The notes under the pieces were generated by a model that saw nothing but the letters and a program-made list of their open reading frames with translations, had not been told where the DNA came from and did no database searches. DNA of 64,000 nucleotides, taken from Euphorbia lathyris. Its lineage: Eukaryota; Streptophyta; Magnoliopsida; Malpighiales; Euphorbiaceae. Made by a program: the position numbers and the translations under genes. Below are positions 21,524 to 33,729 of the stretch, piece after piece. Location of the stretch: positions 57,103,001-57,167,000 of the forward strand of contig NC_088916.1 in assembly GCF_963576675.1 (NCBI RefSeq), read 5' to 3'. Position 1 is the first letter of the stretch; each line of letters starts with the position of its first letter.

Positions 21524-21713
21524 AAAAAGGTCAAAATACTAAATGGTAAAATTTAAAATACCTATTTTACATATCAAATTTAGAGTAGCTATTTTACACA
21601 ATGGTCAAAATATATTCAAATTTGATTATTAATACATAAATTATGAGAAAACAATTAATTAAATTATTTGAAAAATATTAATCATCTAAAATATAAAATA
21701 ACAGTTAACGGAT
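21524..21713. repeat. Repeat B, copy 2
   Basis: Direct copy of 20698-20868, longer by a 20-bp insertion near the middle. Confidence 0.7.
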
Positions 21714-22060
21714 TATACGATGTCATGTCACTATGCCATTTTCCTTTTCACATGACACAAAATACATGACAAACATTTGTTTTCGTGTCGTCTGAATATT
21801 TTTCGTGACAGTATTTTAATTCTATGTCATCGGAAGACGAAATAAAAAATGCGCTCGCGTCTCAGATGACATTACGGTTACAGTATGCTGTCATCCCAAA
21901 AGAACACGATTTTTATGGAAAAGTCACTTAAGCATCATATGACACTTCGAATAAATGACTGTCATTGTTGTACGAAAATAAGAAAGCGGCAACCAAATAT
22001 TAGAAAAGCGGAGGAGCAAAAACTCTAACTTTTATTTTGCGCGCTTAAAAAAGAACGGGG

Positions 22061-22074
22061 TATATAAGGCCAAT
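22061..22074 (+). promoter_or_regulatory. Probable TATA box of the CACTA transposase
   Basis: GGTATATAAGG lies about 590 bp before the transposase ATG, with a likely leader intron between (donor-like CAGGTGAATC at about 22180). Confidence 0.45.
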
Positions 22075-22653
22075 TTAGCCTAAACCCAGTCTTTCGAACT
22101 CCTCTTCTCCTTCGATCTCCACCTCTGCAAAAGCCCTAAACACAATTCATCTTCTCTTGCTTGGTTTATCTCTCTCAATCAGGTGAATCGTCTTCTAACT
22201 CGTTAATTCTTCATCTCGGTAAGGTTCGTTTTAGGGTTTATTTAAGACATTGCGCTATGTTCATGACGATTGTTCTTGAAATTATTATACTATCTGCATG
22301 TTAGTTTTGACTTAATCTACTGCATTTTCTTTCTATAATTCGAAGTTTGTTTGATTAAAATTAGGTATTGACATTCTGAAACAAGGGTTTTATGTGGTTT
22401 TAGTATATTTGTTTATTTTTGATGTTTATCTGAATTTTTGGCAATGATGTTCTAATTGGATGATTCTTTCGTGTACTTTTGATTCTGGGTTTAGTTTGGA
22501 TGATTCTTTCATGTACTTTTGATGCTGGGTTTATAGTCTTGCAGATACATTTACATATACATATTGGGTTTCTTTGTTGTTTGTTGTTTGTTAATGTATG
22601 TGTTTATTGATATTAGTTAGAATAAAACTGATTATAGTTTATGTTTGTTCACG

Positions 22654-24914
22654 ATGGATAAATCATGGATGGTGGCTGATAGGAGATCGCTACAGTTTAG
22701 AATAGACTTACAAGAGTTTCTGAAGTTTGCAACTGATAATGCTACAAACCCAAACTATATTTTATGTCCTTGTGTCAAATGTTGTAACCTCAGAGGTGGT
22801 AGTATTGACTTCATTAATGATCATTTAATCTGTAATGGAATTATGAAAACATATACAACTTGGGTATGGCATGGTGAGTGTTCTATTGCAGACTCAAATC
22901 ATATAAGTGAGAGTTCTGAAACAGTTGAAATGAACCATGACTTAGGGAGAGATTTAGAAAAAGATGGGTGCTCAGTAGAGTCAGATGAATTTATGCATTT
23001 CGTTTATGATGGAGACAAGCCTTTGTATCCTGGTTGTACTAAATCCACCAAGATGAATGGTTTACTACAAACCTTTAATCTAAAAGCTAAACATGGTCTG
23101 ACCGAGTCTTATTATACTGACATTTTATTATTATTTCACACCCTTCTTCCTGATGGGAATGAAATGCCAATGAGGCAAAAAAAACTCTTCATGCTTTAGG
23201 GATGAAATATGAAAAGATTGATGCATGTCCTAACGACTGCATTTTGTATAGAGATGTTAATGAGGGTGCTACATGATGTCCATCATGTAATGTCTCTAAG
23301 TGGAAACTAGCTAGGGATAATACAGAGAAGGTAGGGGTAGCAGCTAAGACTTTATGGTATTTTCCACCAATCTCAAGGTTTAGAAGAATGTTTCAGTCCA
23401 TATTTACCGCTAAGAAACTTACTTGGCACTGGACTGGTAGGAAAAATGATGGATTGATGAGACATCCAGCTGATTCCCCAACTTGGTAAATGATTGACAC
23501 TAAGTGGCCAGATTTTGGTAGCGAACCTAGGAACCTTAGGATAGGACTATCTTCAGATGGTTTTAACCCATTTGGCAATCTTAGCAGCACCTACTCGTGT
23601 TGGCCAGTCATAATGGTTGTTTATAACCTTCCACCATAGCTATGTATGAAACGAAAGTACATGATGTTAACTTTGTTAATTTACGGACCCAAGCAACCTG
23701 GAAATGATATTGATGTGTATTTGCAGCTTTTAATAGATGACCTAAAAGCCTTGTGGGATGATGGAATTGATCGGGTGTATGATGCAGTGAGAGGAGAATA
23801 CTTTAGGTTGAGATGGGTCTTGTTATGGACTATTAACGATTTTTCCGCTTATGGGAACTTATCAGGAAGCATTGTTAAAGGGTACAATTCATGTCCTATA
23901 TGCGTTGACCAGACCAAACCGATAAGGTTGAAGTATTCTAAAAAGATGGCTTATATAAGGACTCGTAGGTGGACTGCAAGAAACCATCCTTATAGGAAGC
24001 AAGCTTCTGCTTTTGATAATACTGTAGAAAAGGATGATCCTCCTAAACCATTAACTAGGGAGGAGTTATATGAAAGAGTTCAATGCTTGCCCAAAGCTAG
24101 TGGGAAGGGTGAGAAATTTGTTCCGTATAAGGGTGACCCTGAGTTTAGACCATGTTGGAAGAAGAAGTTTGTATTCTACGAACTAGAATATTGGAAATTC
24201 CTTCCAGTCAGACATAATCTAGATGTAATGCATATTGAAAAGAATTGTTGTGAGTCTAATCTTGGGACACTATTGAACATACCGAGTAAAACAAAGGATG
24301 GAGTTGCAGCTAGAAATGATATGATTGATATGGGGATCCGTACTGACTTGAAACCCGCATCTGGTGAAAAGAGAGACAAGTTGCCTATGAGTCAGATCAA
24401 CTTGTATGCGGAAGAACGAAAGATTGTCTGCAATTCATTTTTCAATATGAAGACTCCCTCTCGCTTTTCATCTAATGTACGGAACCTAGTTTCGTTAAAA
24501 GATTCCAAAATAGGTAATTTAAAGTCTCATTATTGCCATGTTATAATGCAATTGCTCCTGCCCATTGCATTGCGTTCAGTGTTGGACAAACCTGTTAGAA
24601 TTGCCATCATTCGATTCTGCTTATTCTTTAAATCTATTTGCACTAAAGTAATCGACATATCAGTCCTTCACAAAATCCAAAGTGAGCTTGTCAATACCCT
24701 CTGTTTGCTTGAAAAGTTTTTCCCACCCTCTTTCTTTGACATAATGATTCACTTAACCCTACACCTTGTAAGAGAAGTAGAGTTGTGCGGTCCGGTATTT
24801 TATAGATGGATGTACCCCTTTGAGAGGTATATGAAAGTGTTTAAAGGAATGGTTCATAATCGACAATTTCCCGAGGGTTGCATTGCGGAGTGCTACATTG
24901 TTGAAGAAGCCATA
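22654..24914 (+). pseudogene. TNP2-type CACTA transposase, broken and truncated
   Basis: Starts MDKSWM at 22654, with a CPCVKC zinc-binding-like motif (about residue 40) and YTTWVWHGE: the transposase-associated N-terminal domain. Next come the Transposase_21 core (YPGCTK, later LRWVLLWTINDFSAYGNLSG and NLDVMHIEKN) and the DUF4218 region (LPIALRS to ERYMK). A deletion/frameshift near 23170 in an A-run, and stops at 23273, 23487 and 23638, disrupt it. From 23646 the frame is open for 425 codons until the second CACTA end. Intact enzymes bind subterminal repeats and cut and rejoin the element ends in the nucleus; this one cannot. Confidence 0.88.
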
Positions 24915-25265
24915 CACTACTAGAAAAATCCTGATTTCTGACGGAAAAATCCGTCAGAAATTGGTCAATTTCCGTTACAAAATGGATTTACAGACGGAAT
25001 GACTGACGGAATGGAAACGTGGGAAAAATGGCCGACGCAAAATTCGCTGACGTTTTTCTTGACGGAATCTTCCGACGGTTGTTTGACGGAAAACCGTCAG
25101 ACATATAGACGGATATTCTGCCGGAATTATACATCACAATGTCCTGACGTTTCCAATGACGTTTATCCGTCAAACTGTCTGACGGAAAACTATAGACGGA
25201 TTGAAAACGTCAGGAAGTTATTTCCGTCAGAAGATCCAATTTCCGACGGAATTTCGTCAGAATGA
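24915..25265 (+). mobile_element. Second CACTA terminus with subterminal GACGGA repeats
   Basis: Begins CACTACTAGAAAAATCC inside the DUF4218 part of the transposase. At least fifteen TGACGGA/TCCGTCA hexamer-type repeats follow in both orientations up to 25265, the usual transposase-binding subterminal array. No matching opposite terminus was found, so only one end of this insertion is present or recognisable. Confidence 0.7.
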
Positions 25266-25889
25266 ACAAATACAATTAGGCTCATTTCCCAGACGAATTC
25301 CATCCGAATTTGATTTTATTTTCATAATGCATTCAGGCTATATATTAAACTGTTTTAATTTTTGCATATCATTAAAATTAAAATAAATCCAAAACCGTAG
25401 AAATAATTACAAAATCAAATTAATTACATGATATTAGTAACATACAAAGTTATTAGATCCTTTACAAAAAAAACATGTGCGAAAAAATGCACCATGCATA
25501 CACAACTATCAAAATACGACGCCACAAAATCGGCCTAATTAATTAGGCAGTAGTAATCTAAAAAAGTAAAATCCTATACAAAATCATGTCAAAAAATACA
25601 CCATGCATATCGAAAACCATTTGACGATGCCCCTTCAATACTCGTAACCGCCCAAACCTGTAAAAAAATGAATTTCATTGAGAAGTGATACAGAGAAAAT
25701 GCAAACCAAGAACAAGTAAGACAACATATAAAACAAACCTAAAGCAGGGACCAAACAAAACTAAAGCAACGACCAAGTTTTTCATTTCAATGTCAATATC
25801 ATGATTCAAATAAAGATAATAATAACTATTATGTTCTATATGCAATAATGTTTCATTTCAAACGTCAACTTTTCATCTTTGATGCATTC
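25266..25889. other. AT-rich sequence, probably interior of the second CACTA element
   Basis: No coding frame recognised. A 20-bp segment resembling AAAAATACACCATGCATA occurs twice (about 25486 and 25594). Belonging to the CACTA element is inferred from position only. Confidence 0.35.
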
Positions 25890-26983
25890 AAGATTTCAGT
25901 GACGAGAACTACGAAAAATACAAAGAGGCTAAAAGGGAAGTAAAGAAGGTCATACGAGATGCTAGAGCAAAGGTGAATCGGGATCTGTATACAAGATTGG
26001 ATACGAAAGAAGGGGAAAAAGACATATATAGAATTGCTCGGATGAGAGATAGGAAGAAGCGAGATCTCGGAAAAGTTAAATGTGTGAAGGATGTGGACCA
26101 GAAAGTCCTAGTTGGAGAGGTCCTATTTTGATGACTTATTTAATGGAGATCGCCAACAAGATGTTGGAGATATAAGTATCCATCACGATATGATAAATCA
26201 TGAATGCCTGCGGAGAATTCAAAAGGGTGAAGTCAAAATGGCATTAAGTAAGATGAAGTTGAAGAAAGCAGTAGGACCTGATGGCATCCCTATTGAGATT
26301 TGGAGATGTTTGGGAGAAAGAGGAATCGAATGGTTGACGACGTTCTTCAACAAAATTTGGAGAAACAATAAGATGCCATCAGAATGGAGGAAAAGTACCT
26401 GAATCCCTTTGTATAAGAACAAAGGCGATGTCTAAGATTGTGCCAACTATCGAGGAATCAAATTAATGAGTCACACTATGAAACTTTGGGAGCGAGTGAT
26501 TGAACAAAGGCTAAGGAGGACGGTGAAGATCTCGGAAAACCAGTTTGGCTTTATGCCGGGAAGATCAACTATGGAAGCCATCCATCTAATGAGACAATTA
26601 ATGGAGCACTATCGAAATAAGAAAGACTTGCATATGGTTTTCTTTGACTTGGAGAAAGCATATGATAAGGTACCAAGGGAAGTACTTTGGTGGGCCTTGA
26701 CAAGGAAAGGCATTTCGCGGAAATATATTGACATCATAAAGGACATGTATGAGGGAGTATGCACGAGTGTACGTACTAGTGTTGGGAAGACTGAAGAGTT
26801 TCCTATTACGATTGGAGTGCATCAAGGTTCCGCACTAAGCCCATTTCTTTTTGCCATCTTTATGGATGAACTAACAAGTTCACTTCAAGATGGTATACCA
26901 TGGTGCATGCTGTTTGCAGATGATATTGTGTTGGTTGATGAGACGAAAGAAGGAGTGGAGATGAAGTTGGAACTATGGAGGCA
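25890..26983 (+). pseudogene. RTE-type non-LTR retrotransposon reverse transcriptase fragment
   Basis: In order: a Lys/Arg-rich linker (KYKEAKREVKKVIRDARAK), KAVGPDGIPIEIWR, NYRGIKL, FDLEKAYDKVPR, GVHQGSALSPFLFA and the catalytic FADDIVL, ending KLELWRQT. This motif set is that of plant RTE LINEs. A short deletion near 26105, TGA (26400) and TAA (26433) break it. The endonuclease domain before it and the rest of RT and the 3' tail after it are missing. The fragment ends exactly where the truncated Athila LTR starts. Confidence 0.85.
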
Positions 26984-28149
26984 AACTCACTGGAAACAGC
27001 TTGTTTCGCAACTGCCAAGGAGGAGTGGAGCCTTTTTTTGATCCATCGGTTAAACGCCGGATACTCGATGATGGACAGCGACAGATCAGAGGTGGCAGAG
27101 GCAGATGCAGCAGGTGGAAAAGTGTTCAGGTGGCATTTCCTAAAAGCAACAAGAGACAAGAAGTTTCGACCCTTGAGTGTTCAAGGGTCAAAAAGATCAA
27201 TGATTATTTTACTCTGTTTTAGTTTTAGTAAAGTGTTGACTTATATTTCTGTACTCTACTTTTGTAAGGGTACTTTCGGGTACCAGTTTTGGCCCTATCT
27301 TTCTCCTTTAAATAGATGTAGCAAAGGAAAGATAGGGGATAATGTTTATGATCGGATATTTTATTTTTAGAATAGATAAGTCACTCTTTAAGCTTGAGAA
27401 TAGAGCTCCAATGGAGTTCCTGGTTGTAGCAAGAACTTCTGATTGCTCACTGCTCGATATGAGTGAGTAATCCATTTTGAATAGGCACGGCCAGTTCGAG
27501 CCGATTATGTAAGTTCTATAACTCTTTCAATGAATGTTTAGTATTTTGCCAATGATGTGTTAATGAGGTTCTTTATTTCTGTGCTTCGGCATATATGCAT
27601 GTGATAGATGAATGTTAGGACACTACTTGCATCTTCACTGATATCTCTATCAATCTCACAACCTCGAAGCAGACATGTTAGATGGTTGTGTCAAAGGTTT
27701 TCCTAACGGAAATGCAGCTTTGATCTTAATGCAAGAGAGAAAGTTCCTTTAGGACGCTATTGGCTCTAGTAAATCTTAGGAACTTAAGAACACACGAAAG
27801 TTGACTTAAGTGGGCATTAAAGCTGATACTTTGACTTCATTGGTAATGTAATAAATTCATTGGAGAGTTGTATGGTCTTGCACAACCTGTTCGGCAGTGC
27901 CTAGCCTGTTCTATCCCTTAAACTGTCTTCTATTTGTCATATCCTACATAACTTTAGCACTCTTTTGTCTTAACTGACCACACTCAAACAATCAATCCAA
28001 CTACGAAGGTAACTTTACTCACACACACACTGTTCAACAATGATTTTCTCATATAATTTTGGATCTCAATCCCTGTGGAGACGATACTTGACTTATCACT
28101 TTATTACTTGTATCTAGTACACTTACTAGAGTCACTTCAGAGGACAACA
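26984..28149 (+). repeat. Truncated 5' LTR of the outer Athila
   Basis: Matches 46084-47250 but lacks the first 124 bp, including the TGTTAGGC start. The joint to the RTE fragment carries a shared CAAACTC, a microhomology of about 7 bp. Confidence 0.88.
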
Positions 28150-28155
28150 AGTTTT

Positions 28156-28173
28156 TGGCGTCATTGCCGGGGA
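28156..28173 (+). other. Primer binding site, tRNA-Asp type
   Basis: TGGCGTCATTGCCGGGGA. The nested element has TGGCGCCGTTGCCGGGGA at the same place; the two differences here are both transitions. Confidence 0.75.
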
Positions 28174-28269
28174 TTGAAAGCAACAAAATTTATCTGAAAT
28201 TTCTGTGAAACAGGGTGTTTTTAATCTGTTTGCTAAGGCGTGCAGGAAAAAGAAGTTCTTTACCAGTTT

Positions 28270-29781
28270 ATGCGCAGAGCTGGACCTCCTGTTTTTCCTA
28301 TCGATCTCGAATTAGAGAGGACGTGTAGACGAAACAGAGCGGGAGCTCGACGTGCACGACAAAGAGAACGACAAAGAGAGAGAAGAATGGCTGGAAGGGT
28401 ACCACCCGAACAACCAGTTCAACCAAACCAAGAAGAAGAAAGAGAGAATAACAACCCTCATGTTATGCGAATCAGAGATTATTTGAGGCCAACCACAGAG
28501 GGACATTCATCATGTATCGTGTTACCCAACGAGGGGAACAACATGTTCGAGGTGAAAGGGTCCATGATACAGATGATCCAGGCCTCGGTACAATTTAATG
28601 GGTTTCAATCTGAAGATTCAAATGGGGATATTCAAGAATTCATCACGTTGTGCAACACATTCAGATCAAACAGAGGTGTTTCTGATGATGTAATCAGATT
28701 GAAGCTGTTTCCTTTTTCCCTACGGGATAAAGCGAAAAACTGGCTAAGAAATTTACAACCAGGAACAATCACAAGTTGGGAAGAGATGGCGCGAGCTTTT
28801 CTGATGAAATATTTCCCACCATGACAAGCCATAAAACTGAGAAATGAAGTGTCTCGGTTCATACAAGAAGAGGATGAGTCACTGGCAGAAGCCTGTGAGA
28901 GATACAAAGAGTTGTTGAGAAGGGTGCCAAATCATGGCATCCCTATGTGGATGCACGTGCAAAATTTTTACAATGGTGTGACCAACATTTACAAAATTCA
29001 AATCGAATCCATTGCTAACGGTAATCCAGAAGATCTTGAGCCACAAGCTTTGTATGACCTTATTGAGAAGGTAGTCAGCACAAGTTACAACTGGCACTCA
29101 GCTAAAAGTGAAGGGAAGAAAATGGGAAATGATGATGTTGTGTCAAAACTGACAAGTCAGGTAGAACAGCTTGCTAGACAACTGGGCAAGATAAATGTGT
29201 CTTCGATTCACAACGAACCACCATTCAATGACATTTGCGATTTTTGTGGAGGTCTTCATTTCAGTATCAACTGCCCCGGAGTTAAGCAGGGAAAGAGCGC
29301 ACAGGCAGAATGTGATTACGCAGGGTATAATCAGAGGAATCCACCTAACCGGTATTCCAACACGTATAATCCTGCCACAAGAAACCATCCGAACTTTGGG
29401 TGGACAGGCCAACCAAACCAGGAGGAACAACCGAGATATCAACAACAGCATGAAGGACACTACCAAAGGCAACCTCAGCAGCATTACAAACAACATGTGC
29501 AACCAAAGGAAGTTGTAGAACCAGATATGAAAACAATGATGATGCAGTTTATGAAACAGACACAAGCATCAATAAAAAGTCTAAAAACACAGGTTCACCA
29601 GTTAGCTGCATCTACGTCAAAAGGAAAGGGAATAATGCCAAGCAACATAGAGCCAAATCCAAAGGGCGATGTCATGGCAATCACCCTGAGGTCAGGTAAA
29701 CAAACTCAACCCATTATTTCAACTGATGTAGATGTTGAATGCACAGGAAATTCCAAAGAAGCTGAAGGGGAGCAGGAATAA
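28270..29781 (+). pseudogene. Outer Athila gag
   Basis: First ATG at 28270 (MRRAGPPVFPIDLELERT). An Arg-rich block follows (about residues 20-45), then the Retrotrans_gag core (FEVKGSMIQMIQASVQFNG to TITSWEEMARAFLMKYFPP), a CDFCGGLHFSINC knuckle (about residue 325) and a Gln/Asn-rich tail. A TGA (28822-28824) interrupts the core and TAA (29779-29781) ends it. The frame continues into protease without a shift, so this is one gag-pol frame with point stops. Confidence 0.85.
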
Positions 29782-32700
29782 GCTGTTCCTAGTGAAGATG
29801 AAACCAGGAAGACAACCTGTACAAGTAAGCCGGATCAAGAGGAAAGCGAAAGAATGTATAAGCCACCACCGCCGTATGTTCCACCTGTGCCATATCCAAC
29901 GCGTCTAATCAACAAAAAGTTGGAAGAACAGAATTCTAAAGTGTTGGATACCTTAAGGAAGTTACACATCAACATTCCTTTCGTAGAAGCACTGGCACAG
30001 ATGCCGACATACGCCAAATTCCTCAAAGACATCCTGTCGAACAAAAAGAAGCTGGAAAACATTTCCATGGTACAACTCAACAGATATTGTTCGTCAATAC
30101 TCCAAAACAAGCAGCAGCTACCAAAGAAGCTAAAAGATTCAGGGAGTTTTTCTATTCCTTGTTCAATTGGAAAGCTCAATATTGAAAATGCACTATGTGA
30201 CCTAGGAGCTAGCATAAATCTGATGCCTTATTCTGTATATGAAAAACTTGGATTAGGAGAACCCCAACCTACTCGTATGTCTATTCAATTAGCTGATCGT
30301 TCAGTATGCTATCCTAGGGGGGTTGTGGAAGATGTGCTAGTCAAAGTAGGGAAATTTATTTTGCCTGTTGATTTCATTATAATGGACATTGATGAAGACT
30401 TGCATGTTCCTATCATCCTAGGTAGACCATTCTTAGCCACGGGGAAAGCATTGATAGACGTAGGCGAGGGACAATTATTTTTAAGGATTAATGGGGAAGA
30501 AGTCTTCTTTAAGATGAACGAGGCAATGAGACGTGCAAATAATAATGATGACACATGTTGTTTCCTGGATGATTTTCAGAGTTTGTCTACTTTGCAGGAA
30601 CAGGACACTCTAGAAACTTTGTTGGGAGAAGAGGTGAACATATGCGAAGGAACAGGCTGTTCCATTGAATCCAACTTACCGACACCTCCTTTCGATCCTA
30701 CTGTTCCTACTCATCAAGAACCACCGAAGATGCCAACTGTGTCGGTGTCGAAACCAGAATTGAAACCATTGCCTGCGCACCTCGAGTATGCATTCCTTGA
30801 ACCACCCAGCGGAAGTCCAGTCATCATATCCTCAAAGTTAACTTCTGATCAAAAGGCGCAACTCATGGCGGTTTTGTGAAGAAACAAGGATGCAATCGCA
30901 TGGAAAATTGATGACATAAAAGGAATCAGTCCTGCAGTCTGTGTTCATAGAATCTTGATGGAAAAGGAGCACAAACCATCTGTCCAGCCGCAACGCAGAC
31001 TAAATCCCCACATGAAGGAGGTTGTGCGAAAAGAAGTGATCAAGCTTCTTGATGCTGGCATTATTTACCCAATCTCTGATAGTGTGTGGACCAGCCCGGT
31101 TCACGTTGTGCCGAAGAAGGGAGGAACAACCGTAGTTCTCAACGAGAAAGACGAGTTGGTGCCCACAAGAACAATAACTGGATGGCGTGTTTGTTTTGAT
31201 TACAGGAAGCTCAACAAAGCCACCAGGAAAGATCATTTCTTTTTTCCCTTCATTGATTAGATGCTAGAGCGGTTAGCAGGATATGCCTTCTATTGTTTTC
31301 TCGTCGGTTATTCAGGATACAACCAGATCGCAATTCATAGTGAGGACCAAAAGAAGACAACATTCACATGTCCGTATGGGACTTATGCTTACAGAAGAAT
31401 GCCGTTCGGGTTGTGCAACGCTCCAGCCACTTTCTAGAGATGTATGATGTCCATTTTTCATAACATGGTGGAGCAGACCGTAGAAATATTCATGGACGAC
31501 TTCTCTGTTTATGGAAACTCTTTTGATAGCTGCCTAAACAACCTCGAAGCCATGCTTGTGCGCTGCAAGGAGACCCATTTGGTCTTGAATTGGGAGAAAT
31601 GCCACTTCATGGTTATGGGCGGAATTGTTCTCGGGCATAAAACTTCTGAAAAAGGGATGGAAGTGGACAAAGCAAAGGTGGAAGTAATCGAAAAGTTGGC
31701 TGTTCCGGCCAATGTAAAAGATGTGAGAAGTTTTTTAGGACACGCAGGGTTTTACCGCAGGTTTATTAAAGATTTTTCAAAGATTGTGCTACCCTTGTCA
31801 GCATTACTTCATAAGGAAGCGGAATTTTCTTTTGACGCAACCTGTTTGAAGGCGTTTGAACTTTTAAAAAGCAAGCTGATCAACTCGCCCATACTGGCAG
31901 GACCTGACTGGGAACAACCTTTTGAGATGATGTGTGATGCAAGCGATACTTGTGTGGGGGCCGTCCTTGGACAAAGGATAGAGAAAAAGTTTAGGCCAAT
32001 TTACTATGCAAGCAAGACGCTAAATGATGCCCAGCAGAATTACACAACTACAGAGAAGGAGCTTCTTGCAGTTGTGTATGCCTTCGACAAGTTTCGACCT
32101 TACTTGGTGTTATCCAAAGTAGTTGTGCACACAGACCACGCTGCGCTACGCTACTTGTTCGCGAAAAAGGATGCTAAGCCGAGGTTAATCCGCTGGCTAT
32201 TGTTACTTCAAGAGTTTGATCTCGAGATTAAGGATAAAAAGGGAACTGAAAATGTCGCGGCTGATCATTTGTCAAGGATTTCTCACCAAGGCAGCCAGGA
32301 ACAACCATAGATTCTGGAAAGATTTCCAGACGAGCATCTATATGCCGCACAGCCTGCGCCGTGGTTTGCCGATATTGGTAATTACCTTGCAAGTTCGCTC
32401 AAGCCACACAACCTGTCCACAAATCAGAGGAGGAAGTTTTTTTCTGAAATTAAATACTATTTTTGGGATGACCCTTATCTTTTCAGGTTGTGCGCTGATC
32501 AAATTATTCGAAGATGTGTATCTCAGGAGGAGCAATAGGATGTGCTTAGCCATTGTCATGACCGAGAAGCTGGAGGACACCATAGCGCTAGCAGAACTGC
32601 AGCCAAGGTTTTTCAATCAGGTTTTTTCTGGCCAACACTTTTTAAAGATGCCCATCGTTTTGTTAGCACTTGCAATGAGTGCCAACGAACAGGCAACATC

Positions 32701-33603
32701 TCGGCTAGAAATGCCATGCCCCTCAACAACATAGTTGTTTATGAAATTTTTGATATCTGGGGCATAGATTTTATGGGTCCATTCCCGACATCTTTTGGGA
32801 ATAAATATATCTTAGTGGCTGTAGATTATGTGAGCAAGTGGGTGGAAGCAATGGCTAGTCCCACCAATGATGCCCGTGTGGTTGTAAAGTTCTTGAAAAG
32901 GCTGTTCGCCAGATTCGGTGTCCCACGAGCGATCATTAGTGATCAAGGAACCCACTTTTGCAATGCCAAATTTGAAAAGCCGATGGGCAAGCTTGGAGTC
33001 TCTCACAGGATTGCCACACCGTACCATCCACAAACAAGTGGATAGGTGGAGATTTCCAATCGTGAAATCAAAAGAATTTTAGAGAAAACTGTTGGCAGTT
33101 CTAGGAGAGACTGGGCAAACAAGCTTGACGATGCTCTTTGGGCATATAGGACAGCCTATAAAACACCTATTGGAATGTCTCCGTTTAGATTGTTATACGA
33201 AAAATCTTGTCACCTGCCAGTAGAAATGGAACACAGGGCCTTTTGGGCATTAACATTCTTAAATTTTGAGACACAGGCTGTTGGAGAATAGAGACGCATG
33301 CAACTGTGCGACATGGAAGAATTCAGGCTGTTCTCCTATGAGAATGCAGTCAATTACAAGGAAAAGACCAAGCAGTGGCACGATAAAAAGATCCTGGAAA
33401 AAGTCTTTCACGAAGGTCAAAATGTCCTTCTGTTCAACTTAAGACTACGACTGTTTCCAGGAAAGCTTAAGTCACGATGGTCAGGACCATTCACAGTACA
33501 CAGGGTGTTCGCTGCAAACACCAATTGCAGCTGGAAAGTACCCCTCCAAACAAGTTCTTTTATTATTATCTTATTAATCCCTAATCATGTGTTAAGTCAG
33601 TAA
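29782..33603 (+). pseudogene. Outer Athila pol: protease, RT, RNase H, integrase
   Basis: Same frame as gag throughout. Protease: ALCDLGASINLMP and HVPIILGRPFLATG. RT: WTSPVHVVPKKGG, MPFGLCNAPATF and catalytic FMDDFSVYG (31486-31512). RNase [15 protein letters not shown], with [13 protein letters not shown]. Integrase: [10 protein letters not shown] and CNECQ zinc finger, [16 protein letters not shown] and a VEISNRE glutamate, so the DDE residues are present. Stops: TGA 30877; TAG 31258, 31435, 32308, 32536, 33043 and 33289. No frameshift was found in 3.8 kb. After GPFTVHRVF the similarity fades before the nested insertion. Confidence 0.88.
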
Positions 33604-33729
33604 CCTGATAGCAATTACATTGTCTGATTTTTGCTTTAACCATGGTTTTAATCAAATTCTTCGCAAGGAAAAATGTAAAACTTCTACCCTTGTCAATAAG
33701 AGTGAAGTTTTTAGTTTTGCTTGTGTAAT

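Larger units (their letters stand above)
21729..24914 (+). mobile_element. CACTA (En/Spm) transposon, 5' part
   Basis: Contains a TNP2-type transposase pseudogene. The region 21720-21970 is dense in TGACA/TGTCAT motifs in both orientations, like CACTA subterminal repeats, and CACTA occurs at 21729-21733. The left terminus is therefore plausible but not proven. The right part of the element is cut by another CACTA terminus at 24915. Confidence 0.65.
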
